64,000 nucleotides of DNA from assembly GCA_024233215.1 (NCBI GenBank), contig JACKPW010000004.1:124001-188000 (forward strand). Reading direction: 5' to 3'. The stretch's first letter is position 1; each line of letters begins with the position of its first letter. Under the pieces are notes generated by a model. That model was not told the DNA's origin and did not search any database. It saw only the letters and a list, made by a program, of their open reading frames with translations. Both the position numbers and the translations under genes were made by a program. This DNA comes from Verrucomicrobiales bacterium. Its GTDB lineage: Bacteria; Verrucomicrobiota; Verrucomicrobiia; Limisphaerales; J093. Positions 34,026 to 42,224 of the stretch are shown in pieces.

Positions 34026-34405
34026 GGCAGCCGACAAGAAGGCAAATCGCGGCTCGTCTGAGACAATTCGAGAAGACGTCTCTGCGATGGGTGTTTCTGG
34101 GACTGGCCCTTCTCGTGACCGGTTTGGGAGCCGGATTCCTGCTGGATGGGATTCAGGGAGGAAATGGGCATGAACCACCCGGTGTTGCGGTGAGAATCAT
34201 CCCGGTTCTTGGGTGCTTGGGTGCTGTCGCGGCGATGCTGTTGCCCGCCATCACGGGCGGGAGGCGCCACCGGCTTCGTTGCCCGAAGTGTCGGGCGGAT
34301 CTGGTTGGCAACCTCGGCTACGTGGCCGTGGCCACCGGGAACTGTGGCCACTGCGGTGAACCGGTGGCGCTGGATCCTCTGGAGCCTGCCGGTCGGCGCG
34401 ATTGA
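34022..34405 (+). CDS. Small membrane protein with C-terminal zinc ribbon (tandem copy 2)
   Basis: A 127-residue protein with two hydrophobic segments (WVFLGLALLVTGLGAGFLL, about 23-41, and VRIIPVLGCLGAVAAMLLPAI, about 57-77). The zinc ribbon is CPKCRADLVGN...TGNCGHCG (about 87-113). It is coupled to the preceding gene by an ATGA overlap and shares its order: N-terminal Arg/Gln-rich helix, two membrane segments, zinc ribbon. It ends before a strong hairpin. The function is unknown. Confidence 0.65.
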   Translation: MRQPTRRQIAARLRQFEKTSLRWVFLGLALLVTGLGAGFLLDGIQGGNGHEPPGVAVRIIPVLGCLGAVAAMLLPAITGGRRHRLRCPKCRADLVGNLGYVAVATGNCGHCGEPVALDPLEPAGRRD

Positions 34406-34418
34406 GTCCACTAAAGCA

Positions 34419-34444
34419 GAAGCGCCGGATTCAACCGGCGCTTC
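34419..34444. terminator. Bidirectional terminator hairpin
   Basis: Perfect 10-bp stem GAAGCGCCGG / CCGGCGCTTC with loop ATTCAA, between the convergent zinc-ribbon gene (stop 34405) and the RGG-protein gene (stop 34477). On the minus strand it is followed by TGCTTTAG. Confidence 0.7.
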
Positions 34445-34476
34445 GCTGTCCTTCGCTGACCTGAGAGCCTGGGTTG

Positions 34477-36465
34477 CTAAGCCCCGGTTCCGGGGGTCTG
34501 CGGCGGTTTCTCCTCGCCGGCTTGCTTCTCCGTGCCCGTCGCTTGAGTCGCTTCGGCCGTTTCCGCCGGGACCGCCGGAGTGGACCCCATCACGTCCGCC
34601 GCCGAGGCAGACAGGTCTTCAGTCTCGGGCTTGGCGGCTTCGGCTGGTTCAGGCGCTGCCGGTTCCGAGACCGGCCCGGACTCCGACGCGGCAGGCGCGT
34701 CAGTCGCCCCCGCAGGGGCGGAGGGCGGATGGGTTGCGGCGGTTTCCGGGGCGGTTCCAGCAGGCGTCCCAGCGTCCGGGGCCTTCGGCTCGGCCGGCTT
34801 GGGCCGGTCCTTCTGCTTCGGCTTCGCGGGTGCGGGCTTGGGCTGCGGCCGCTTGGCAAGTTCCATCCTGCCGCTGGTGAACTCGATGACGTGGCCCTGG
34901 TGGATCAACCAGTGCAGGTCGGCGATGACCGCCGCCTGTTCCGCCGTCGGTTGGGGAGCGGCTGGGGCCGCCTGGACCGGGGCCGGAGCACTGGTCCTGG
35001 CTTCCGCCGGAGGGGCTTCCGTGGCTGGTGCGTCACTGCCAGCCTCCGCCGGAGGGACGGACGACGCCGGTGCCGCGACCCCGCTCTGGTCGCCCCCGGC
35101 CTCAGCCCCATCCGTGGCGGCAGGAGCGGGCGCAGGTGCTTCCGCCGCGGGCGCGGGCGCGGGAACCGCGATCGGTTCCGCGGGCGCCGGGGGCGTCGGA
35201 GCCAGCGCTTCGAGGAGTTCCCGGCGCTTGCACCCTTCGTGGGCACGGATGTAATCCACGATGTTGCGGACGCCCTCCGAAACCACGGTATTCTCCAGAT
35301 CCAGGAAGTGCGGCCGGGCCACGCACACGTGGGTAAGGGTCTTGTTGACCTTGAAGAACTGCAGGCCATGCCGTGCGAACTGCTGGCTCAACACCATCGC
35401 CACCTTGAGCGGGAACCGGCGCTGCTCGTCGGTCGTCCGGTTGATCAACACCTTCAAAGTTCGTGGCATCGCGGGCCAGTCGCCGGCGCCCGGGAAGGTG
35501 TGTTTGTCGGTGCTCCGGGCAAGTCCGGGGAGGTGCGTTTCCCGGAAGTGCTGTTCGACCTCCTCGCGGGTGCCGAACTTCACGGGTTCCGGGACGTTGA
35601 GGCAGGTGTACTCGTTCTTGAAGCTCTGTTCCTCGACCCATTGCTTCACCACCGCCTCCTCCGTCACCATCTTGATCCGCGCCTTGTAGGCCTCGAACGG
35701 CATCCGGGAAAAACGTTCCGAGTGCAGCCGGCGCAGCTTCTGATTGTAGTCGTGGAGGTTCGGCGGACCGAGAATCACGCCGCTCATCGGGCACTGGGCC
35801 ACGAGGGTGTAGGTGCCCTTGGGCGGGTCCGTGGGAACTTTCTCGGTCTGGTAAAGCGTGTCGAAGTGGCTGGCCAGCACGTGGGCGGCAACCTCTTCCT
35901 CGCTGAACCACACCGAGTTGTCCAGGGAACAGAGGAACAACGGTTGAGCCACCTTGCCCTCCGCGTCGCGCTTGGTGGTGACCTCGATGTGGTAACGCTC
36001 CCGCCGCTGCAGGATCAGTGCCGCGATGTCAAACAGGGGATAGGCGCGGCCGGTCAGCTTGATCTGGTGCGCCAGCGATTCCACGCCCGCCTCCTCCGGA
36101 ACCAGGGAAACCTGCAACTCCGGCAGCGGGATCTCCTCCCGTGGAGGCCGGCGGTCAAACCGACGGCCGCCTCCGGGGCCCCGATCATCCCGCGGGCCGC
36201 CACGCCCCGGGGGACGGGGACCGCCGCGGCCCTGACGGTCACCCCGGGGAGGGCCGCCCCCTTCGCGTCCCGGGGGACGACCGCGGTCCCGATCCCGGTC
36301 GGGTCGCGGCCCACGGCGGAAACCGGGGCCCTTGCGACCGCGACGGGGATCATCGCCTTCGTCGCCCTCATACTTGGCGTAGCGGTTGACCGTGGGCGCC
36401 TGGCGTGCCCACTCCGGCAAAAGCTGGAGATCAAGGTCCAGCTCGAAGTCTGAGTTCTTGCTCAT
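34477..36465 (-). CDS. Conserved-looking hypothetical protein with RGG-rich N-terminal segment and Ala/Pro-rich tail
   Basis: A 662-residue protein of no recognised family. Residues about 30-110 are Arg/Gly/Pro-rich with many RG, RGG and DRDRDRG units, like RNA-binding disordered regions. A folded centre (about 115-420) has well-formed strand and helix patterns (YPLFDIAALILQRRERYHIEVTT, QPLFLCSLDNSVWFSEEE, CPMSGVILGPPNLHDYN). A helix AEQAAVIADLHWLIHQGHVIEF lies near 530, between two long Ala/Pro/Glu tracts. The start at 36465 (MSKNSDFELDLDLQ) gives an acidic N-terminus. An RNA-associated role is a guess from the RGG tract only. Confidence 0.7.
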   Translation of the reverse strand: MSKNSDFELDLDLQLLPEWARQAPTVNRYAKYEGDEGDDPRRGRKGPGFRRGPRPDRDRDRGRPPGREGGGPPRGDRQGRGGPRPPGRGGPRDDRGPGGGRRFDRRPPREEIPLPELQVSLVPEEAGVESLAHQIKLTGRAYPLFDIAALILQRRERYHIEVTTKRDAEGKVAQPLFLCSLDNSVWFSEEEVAAHVLASHFDTLYQTEKVPTDPPKGTYTLVAQCPMSGVILGPPNLHDYNQKLRRLHSERFSRMPFEAYKARIKMVTEEAVVKQWVEEQSFKNEYTCLNVPEPVKFGTREEVEQHFRETHLPGLARSTDKHTFPGAGDWPAMPRTLKVLINRTTDEQRRFPLKVAMVLSQQFARHGLQFFKVNKTLTHVCVARPHFLDLENTVVSEGVRNIVDYIRAHEGCKRRELLEALAPTPPAPAEPIAVPAPAPAAEAPAPAPAATDGAEAGGDQSGVAAPASSVPPAEAGSDAPATEAPPAEARTSAPAPVQAAPAAPQPTAEQAAVIADLHWLIHQGHVIEFTSGRMELAKRPQPKPAPAKPKQKDRPKPAEPKAPDAGTPAGTAPETAATHPPSAPAGATDAPAASESGPVSEPAAPEPAEAAKPETEDLSASAADVMGSTPAVPAETAEATQATGTEKQAGEEKPPQTPGTGA

Positions 36466-36817
36466 TTTACTGACGGCCACTGCTCGCGGGAGCCCGTGAC
36501 CCGGTACGTTCAAAGCGACGCCAGCATGTCGCCCCCCTTGGGTGAATGCAAGTCCGGCATGGCCCGGCTTGCGCCGGAGGGCACGATTACAGACGGACAA
36601 ACCGGGTTCCGCCCCCAGCCGCCTCCATTCCTGCCGAGATCCCCGGCCCCGGGGACCTCCTCACCCAACGGGTGAAACGGAACGAGAGCACAAGTCCTTC
36701 TGAATCTGCGTTTGTCGGCGTCCATCTGCGGTTGAACGGATCCTTCCGAGCCGAGCCGGCTCATTTTCCGGAGGGGCTGCCCCATGGAAGTCCCACCCCC
36801 AGGCGCAGAATGGCGGC
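36466..36817. other. Intergenic gap with a weak dispersed repeat
   Basis: 352 bp between divergent genes. About 36690-36731 contains CGTCCATCTGCGGTTGAA, part of which recurs at 56398-56424 (CGTCCATC ... CATCTGCGGTTGAA). No gene, hairpin or clear promoter was recognised in the remainder. Confidence 0.45.
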
Positions 36818-37021
36818 ATGAACTGGCAGCAAGCTCAGGGAAATGGCAGGTCGCCCGGCGAAACCGTGCTCGTGGCGCAATTCGGCGAAGCCCGGCTGGT
36901 CCGGCACATCAATGGCACGCTGCGACTTCGCGGTGGCTCGGAGGAGGACCGCGACGAAGCCCGCCACTGGATCGTCCGGTTCCTCCGCCAACCCGCCCCG
37001 CCGCAACCCCAGGCGGCGTGA
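36818..37021 (+). CDS. Small hypothetical protein
   Basis: A 67-residue frame, MNWQQAQGNGRSPGETVLVA onward, with ARLVRHINGTLRLRGGSEEDRDEARHWIVRFL. The strand-turn-strand then amphipathic helix pattern and acidic/basic mix look like a real small protein. There is no family match and no obvious Shine-Dalgarno. It stands alone between the RGG-protein promoter region and the convergent SGNH hydrolase. Confidence 0.45.
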   Translation: MNWQQAQGNGRSPGETVLVAQFGEARLVRHINGTLRLRGGSEEDRDEARHWIVRFLRQPAPPQPQAA

Positions 37022-37060
37022 GGCGGGGTTGTTCGCGCCGAGCGGCGTCGACGTCGGCGG

Positions 37061-38368
37061 TTACGGGACGACCTCCCCGAGAACCAGGATCGATCCCACG
37101 TACCAGGCCGTGCCATCGTAGCGAGCCGGGTTGTCGATCGATTCCTTCCGTTGCGCCAGGATCGCGGCTTTGTCGGGTTGGTCCGGGTGGATTTCCACCT
37201 CGACCGTGTGAATCCCCTCGGGCAAGTCCTCCGCCACCGACAACGTGGCCAGTCGGTGGTACGTGCAATACGCGTCGAAACGCGGCTTGATGGCCGGAGC
37301 CCGGTCATCCACGCGGACGATCACCTGGCCGCAGTCCGGCCCGAGCAAGTCGTACATCCGCAGCGTGGCACCGCGGAAGCGAAGCTTGATCGTCTCACCG
37401 GGGCGGCGGGCGCCCCACATCTCCGGCATGCGATTCTGAAAGCGCCGGGCCAGGTCGTTGTCCTTCGGATCAAGCTTTTGCCACCCATCGCTCAACATCG
37501 ACCGCGTCAGCGGCACCATTTTCGCCGCCTCCCAGTTGTCCTTCACAAACGGTTCGGGAAGCACGCGCGGACCCGGCTTGCCCGCCTCGCGGATTGGCTT
37601 CATCCCGCGAATCACGGCCTGCAAATAGAGTTCATGGCCGGAATCCGGATAGGGATGCACGCCGTCGGGTGAGAACAGGATCTTGTCGCCGAGGGCCTCC
37701 TTCTCCTCGTCGGTCTTCGGCAGAGCCCCGGTGAAAACCAACCGACCCTCGCCCTCCAGGATCGCCACCTGCAGCCCCATGTGGATTGAGGGGATGCCGT
37801 AATGATCGGCAATCGCCTCCATCGCGGACGCCGCCCGCGGGAACTGGCCGTCGCGCAGCGTTTGGGTCCAGCCGGCCACCAGGGTGTAGACGAAGCAGAT
37901 GTCGGTTTCAGGATCGGCCCGGAGCGTCTGACGGACGATGCCTTCCATCGCCTGATGAATCCGGTGCGGATCGGCGCCGCCGTCGTTCACGGCGAACTCG
38001 ACGAACAACAGGTCGGGCTTGTGATCGAGCACGTCCTGCTTCAAGCGAAACACGCCCAGATCCGAACCGGTCCCGCCGATGGCGGCGTTGATCTCCGTGA
38101 TTTCAGACCTGGGGAACTGCTCCTGAAACCAGTGCAGCGTCTTGGGACGCCAGCCCGCCTGGGCCGTGATGCTGCCGCCGAGATAGGCGATCCGCACCGG
38201 TTGGCCGCTTTCGAGTTTGGCCAGGACGTTGGGGAGGCCGTTGCGCGAACGGCACTCCACGGCGTCGCGCAGGGGATAATCGGCAGCGGCGTTGGCGGCG
38301 GAGCAGAAGGTGCCGAGCAGGAGAGCGAGCGCGGCGGCTCGCCTGGAGGGATGCGTGGTGGGTTTCAT
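37061..38368 (-). CDS. Exported SGNH/GDSL-family hydrolase
   Basis: A 435-residue protein with signal peptide MKPTTHPSRRAAALALLLGT..ANA. The SGNH blocks are IAYLGGSITAQAGW (Ser nucleophile in block I, about 60), AAIGGTGSDLG (block II), LLFVEFAVNDGG (block III Asn) and FSPDGVHPYPDSGHELY (block V Asp-x-x-His). The last about 150 residues form a beta-rich accessory domain (LRFRGATLRMYDLLGPDCGQVIVRVD). Such enzymes often deacetylate plant or algal polysaccharides. It lies downstream of DUF5107-TPR and GH172 genes on the same strand, separated by repeats, so it may belong to a carbohydrate-processing group. Confidence 0.82.
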   Translation of the reverse strand: MKPTTHPSRRAAALALLLGTFCSAANAAADYPLRDAVECRSRNGLPNVLAKLESGQPVRIAYLGGSITAQAGWRPKTLHWFQEQFPRSEITEINAAIGGTGSDLGVFRLKQDVLDHKPDLLFVEFAVNDGGADPHRIHQAMEGIVRQTLRADPETDICFVYTLVAGWTQTLRDGQFPRAASAMEAIADHYGIPSIHMGLQVAILEGEGRLVFTGALPKTDEEKEALGDKILFSPDGVHPYPDSGHELYLQAVIRGMKPIREAGKPGPRVLPEPFVKDNWEAAKMVPLTRSMLSDGWQKLDPKDNDLARRFQNRMPEMWGARRPGETIKLRFRGATLRMYDLLGPDCGQVIVRVDDRAPAIKPRFDAYCTYHRLATLSVAEDLPEGIHTVEVEIHPDQPDKAAILAQRKESIDNPARYDGTAWYVGSILVLGEVVP

Positions 38369-38379
38369 GTAGATGTCAG

Positions 38380-38502
38380 GGGAGACTTGCGCCGACTGAC
38401 GTCGGCGGCTACCCGGCCGTAGCCGCGGACGTGCAGTCCGCGCAAACTTGTCGGGCGGTTCGGAAGGGGAGATTTGCGTCGACTGACGTCGACGGCTACG
38501 GC
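38380..38502. repeat. Near-direct repeat pair with GACTGACGTC cores
   Basis: GGGGAGA(C/T)TTGCG(C/T)CGACTGACGTC(G/A) occurs at about 38380-38405 and again at 38467-38492, followed in both by GGCTAC. Between them lies CCGTAGCCGCGGACGTGCAGTCCGCG. The second copy supplies the TAG stop of the DUF5107-TPR gene (38496-38498). Confidence 0.65.
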
Positions 38503-41500
38503 TGGTGAGTGAGTTGCAATAATTGGTAGCGCGCCCAGACGTGGGACTGGTTATAGGCGAGCGCCTGGGTCAAGTGTTTCGCCGCTTCGTCCGGTTGGTT
38601 CGTCAAGAGCCGGCTCAGGCCGAGGATGTAATGGGCCTCGGCACGCTGGGTCTGGAGCGTCTGTTGCTCACCGAACTTGGTGAAGAACTCGGTCTGGGCA
38701 CTCCCGCCGAGCTGCCCGGCTGCCCAGTCGGCAAGCTGCGATGCGACGGCGTCGGTCGTATCGGAATCGCCGAGTTCGCGGCTGGCGAGGGCCTGGTAGA
38801 AACGGGCTTCGCGCGAGCGGGAGGTGTCGGTGTTAATGACTTCGTGGAGCAGTCGTTGGGCTTCAGCGTCGTGGCCAAGAGCCTTCTCGACCTGCGCGGT
38901 GTAGTAGAGAACGAGCGGTTGCTTGCGTTCATTGCGCGGGCTTTCCTGCGAGAGGTTCTCCGGATAACTGGCGGCGGCAAGGATCACGTCAGGAGCTTCG
39001 GCGGCACGGCCAGCTTTAAGCAATCGCAACGCCTCCAGCACGTGGGCATCGACGTAAACATCACCCAACTCCCGGCCACCACCCTCGGCGATGAAGAACC
39101 GATTCTCCGCCAGCGCAGTGATGGCGGAAGCGTAGTCGCCAGTTGCCACGAGCAATGTGATGCGCCGGATCAACAGGTCCTTGCGGGCGGCATACACCGA
39201 AGGATGCGCGTCCAACAAGGCCAGGCGTTTGGTCGGGTCGGTGTTGTTCCGTTCGTAGAGATCGTCGAGTTCGAGGAAATGGCGGGGATCTTCGCCGCCA
39301 CTGGCGATGGCGCGTTCGTAGCTGGCGATGGCCTTCGGGATGTCCTTTTCGGTGCGTTGGTAGGCCCAGCCGAGGTTGCGATGAATGAGGGCCAGGTCCG
39401 GTTCCAGGTCGCGGGCGGCTTCCCATTCCTCTATGGCCCGCTCCGGCTGGAGGTCATAGAGCAGATTGCCGAGATACAAATGCGCCCGCCCGTCTTTCGG
39501 TCTCAGCCGACTGGCGGTTTCCAGCACGTCAATGGTCTCCAGACGGAAGGGGAAGCAGTAATCCGGACTGCCGGAAGCGGCCTCGTCCAGCCAACGAGCA
39601 ACGGCGGTAGCGTCGCCCTGCAGGCTCGCGATGTGCCCGAGATGGTAGGCGGCAATCGGCGGAGTTGACGACCCACCCCACGGCCCAAACTCGAGCACCT
39701 CCTTTGCATCGTCCAGAAGTCCGGCATCGAGGTAATCCGCCGCAAGCTCCAAGAAAGGTTCAGCATCCTTGAGGTGATGTAAGCCGATCCAGGATCCGGC
39801 AGATCCCCAGCCCAAAGTCCGGTCGATCACGAGCTGAAGCTGGCGCTCCAAATCCTTAGACCGAGCATCATGCACAAGGTCCTCCGCCTCCTCTAGTTCC
39901 TTCCTCGACCAGTAGTCCAAGGGATCCTGCCGCGCGGTCTCCTCTGCTAATTCAAGGGCTTCGCCCAGCCGCCCCAAACGCCGCAGAATCGCCGTCTTCA
40001 GATTTCGTCCGCGCACACTGCGCGCGTTCGTGGCCAAACATTCGTCGATCATCTCCAGTGCCCGCTCGAAGTCGCCGCGACGACAGGCCAGGGTCGCGAG
40101 TTGGTAGTGCGCCGCCGAACTACATGCCTGGTCCCACGCCGCGCGATGAAAGGCGTCCACGGCTTCGTCCAAACGGCCCTGTGCCTTGAGCGCCAGCCCG
40201 AGTTGATAGAACGCCTCGGTGTCCTTCGACCGCGTGTAGTCCGTGGTCAACCGCTGGATCGCCGTTCGCAGATGCGCCTCGGCGTCCGCGTACAAACCGC
40301 GTCGGTTGCAGTCGGTGCCCATCTGGATGTTGCAGCGGACATCGCCGGAATCGCGCTTGAGCGCTTCCCGCCAGTAGCTCGTGGGATCCACGGTCGGCTG
40401 GTGAATCTGCGCCACCCGCAGGCCGGTGAAATAGAGTTCCTCCAGCGACTCGATGGATTCCGGCGCCGGCGCCGGCTTGACGGTGTCCGGCAACGACTCG
40501 ACCGGCTTTCGCTCGACCGGTTGATACCCGATCAACTCATGGCCGGCCGCATCGAGGAGACTGACTCTGAGTTCCGTCGCCGGCACTGGGTTCGCCAGTG
40601 TGACGGTTTCGACCATGGGTTTGGCAGGCGAGAGGTCCGCCTGCTTTTCCCACAGAACGTTGTCGTCCTGCTTGAGCAACGCCTTCGCCGCCGGCTGCCG
40701 CGAGGTGACCTGAAAGCCGATCCGCGCCTCCGTGCCGTTCACCTCGAGATTCACCGCACCTTCGAGGTTGGCATTCTTGAACCCGCCGATGTCGCGTACC
40801 GGATACCAGTGTTGCGTGAACTGCTTCACCTCGCCCGGCTTGATCCAGCTGTAATCCGGCTGGTTGTCCGAAAACGCGCCGACCATCAACTCCGCATAGG
40901 GACCGTCATTGTCAGTCAGCACTTGCGTATCCCAGATGTTGCCGGGGGCCCATTCCCAGAGCTTGGCGCCACAGACGACGTTGTGATCGGCGACGTGCAC
41001 CACGCCTGCCTCGCGTCCGTGGTCGTAGCCGCCCATGAAATCCTCCTGCAGATCCCAGGCGAAACACGACACCGCCTTCGGATGGTTCTTCCACCAGCTC
41101 AGATCGACGCCGGTGTAGTCCGAGCCGCGATAGGATCCCTGACCGATGGGCCAGTTCACGAAATCGTTCTTCGCGTGATACGTCGCCACCTGGACGCTGG
41201 GCGGGAAGATCACCTGGTAATCGTCGTTCACCGACACGGCGACGTTGGCCCAGTAAAGGATCGAGTGGGGCATGGGGGTGCGGTTGATCAACCGGACCTC
41301 GACCTCAATGAACGACCGGTCCGGCCTGAGCGTGATGCCGATGAGCCAGCGCATGCGTTGGCGGAATTCGGTCTCGCCGATCCAGATGGTCGCGCTGCCG
41401 TCAGCGTTCTCACGCATCGCGTAGTCCACCGGCATGTGGGTGGTGTTCCGGTGATGATGAAACACGCACCACTCGATGCCGCCGGAAATCCAGGCGCCGA

Positions 41501-41921
41501 GCATGCCGATCAACGCCGGCTTGATCACGTGCTGGCGGTAGAAGAAGTCGTAACCGTTCGTCTTGTCGGTGGCGTAGAAGAGGCGCCCGCCGATCTCCGG
41601 CAGGACGCACAGCTTGACGAACTCGTTCTCGAGATACACCGCGTGGAACGTGCCGTCCTCCTTCTCGCCCGTGATGCCGTCCATCAGGGCGTAGGGATAA
41701 ACCCGTTTCTCGGCGCCCTGATAGGATTCGCCCCGGTAGAACATCGGGTTCGGATCGGGCGCGGTCAGCCGGTAGGAGGGCAGATGCAGGTCTTCCTCCC
41801 AGACATGGACCGGCGCCGGCGACTGGGCCAGCAGTGCCGGGACGGCAGGAAGCCAAAGCGCCGCCAGGGCGCACCTGAAGAAAGGAAGTGAGGCGGGACC
41901 GGAGTATGGCAATGTTCTCAT
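38496..41921 (-). CDS. Exported DUF5107 and TPR-repeat protein
   Basis: A 1141-residue protein. A signal peptide (about 1-32, ending ALLAQ) precedes a DUF5107 domain (about 40-400): GGRLFYATDKTNGYDFFYRQ, WISGGIEWCVFHHHRNTTHMP, WEWAPGNIWDTQVL. This aldose-epimerase-like beta domain is common in gut and soil Bacteroidetes and Verrucomicrobia. From about 490 to the end come many TPR helices (for example AFYQLGLALKAQGRLDEAVDAFHRAAWDQ, AIASYERAIASGGEDPRHFLEL). It probably binds sugars and partners in the periplasm or outside the cell. It is flanked by GH172 upstream and an SGNH hydrolase downstream. Its stop codon comes from an adjacent repeat. Confidence 0.85.
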   Translation of the reverse strand: MRTLPYSGPASLPFFRCALAALWLPAVPALLAQSPAPVHVWEEDLHLPSYRLTAPDPNPMFYRGESYQGAEKRVYPYALMDGITGEKEDGTFHAVYLENEFVKLCVLPEIGGRLFYATDKTNGYDFFYRQHVIKPALIGMLGAWISGGIEWCVFHHHRNTTHMPVDYAMRENADGSATIWIGETEFRQRMRWLIGITLRPDRSFIEVEVRLINRTPMPHSILYWANVAVSVNDDYQVIFPPSVQVATYHAKNDFVNWPIGQGSYRGSDYTGVDLSWWKNHPKAVSCFAWDLQEDFMGGYDHGREAGVVHVADHNVVCGAKLWEWAPGNIWDTQVLTDNDGPYAELMVGAFSDNQPDYSWIKPGEVKQFTQHWYPVRDIGGFKNANLEGAVNLEVNGTEARIGFQVTSRQPAAKALLKQDDNVLWEKQADLSPAKPMVETVTLANPVPATELRVSLLDAAGHELIGYQPVERKPVESLPDTVKPAPAPESIESLEELYFTGLRVAQIHQPTVDPTSYWREALKRDSGDVRCNIQMGTDCNRRGLYADAEAHLRTAIQRLTTDYTRSKDTEAFYQLGLALKAQGRLDEAVDAFHRAAWDQACSSAAHYQLATLACRRGDFERALEMIDECLATNARSVRGRNLKTAILRRLGRLGEALELAEETARQDPLDYWSRKELEEAEDLVHDARSKDLERQLQLVIDRTLGWGSAGSWIGLHHLKDAEPFLELAADYLDAGLLDDAKEVLEFGPWGGSSTPPIAAYHLGHIASLQGDATAVARWLDEAASGSPDYCFPFRLETIDVLETASRLRPKDGRAHLYLGNLLYDLQPERAIEEWEAARDLEPDLALIHRNLGWAYQRTEKDIPKAIASYERAIASGGEDPRHFLELDDLYERNNTDPTKRLALLDAHPSVYAARKDLLIRRITLLVATGDYASAITALAENRFFIAEGGGRELGDVYVDAHVLEALRLLKAGRAAEAPDVILAAASYPENLSQESPRNERKQPLVLYYTAQVEKALGHDAEAQRLLHEVINTDTSRSREARFYQALASRELGDSDTTDAVASQLADWAAGQLGGSAQTEFFTKFGEQQTLQTQRAEAHYILGLSRLLTNQPDEAAKHLTQALAYNQSHVWARYQLLQLTHQP

Positions 41922-42068
41922 GTTATCCTGTGTCCTTTGTGGTCAAGGAGTCGCGACCGGATGGTCTCACCCGGCATCGCCCACTGCCGATGGCAGGGGA
42001 ATTCGCGCGGCCTGCCGGTTGGAAAACCGCCGCCACGAGCGGCTCTGATGCGCATCGTGGCTGGCGGG

Positions 42069-42173
42069 GAAAAGCGGTGAAGGCTGACGCTTTTCCCCGC
42101 ACTCCACGACCTGTCGGAAAACGGATTTCGCGAAGCGTCTTGGACTGCGCGCGATCTCAATCGCCGCTTTGGC
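42069..42173. repeat. REPIN-like repeat, family B, in the 41922-42224 gap
   Basis: Arm 1 AAAAGCGGTGAAGGCTGACG (from 42069) through CCGCACTCCACGACC; arm 2 TCTTGGACTGCGCGCGATCT (from 42138) through ATCGCCGCTTTGG. It has the same order and spacing as the 18741 copy. The remainder of this 303-bp gap holds nothing recognised. Confidence 0.75.
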
Positions 42174-42224
42174 TTCGCCGCATTGACCGTGTTCAAGGAA
42201 TCCACCCGACATCGATCCCGATCC

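Noticed and set aside
18741..42173. CRISPR array as an explanation for the recurring palindromic repeats
   Set aside because: Copies are kilobases apart, with no regular spacers and no cas genes; the pattern fits dispersed REPIN-like elements.
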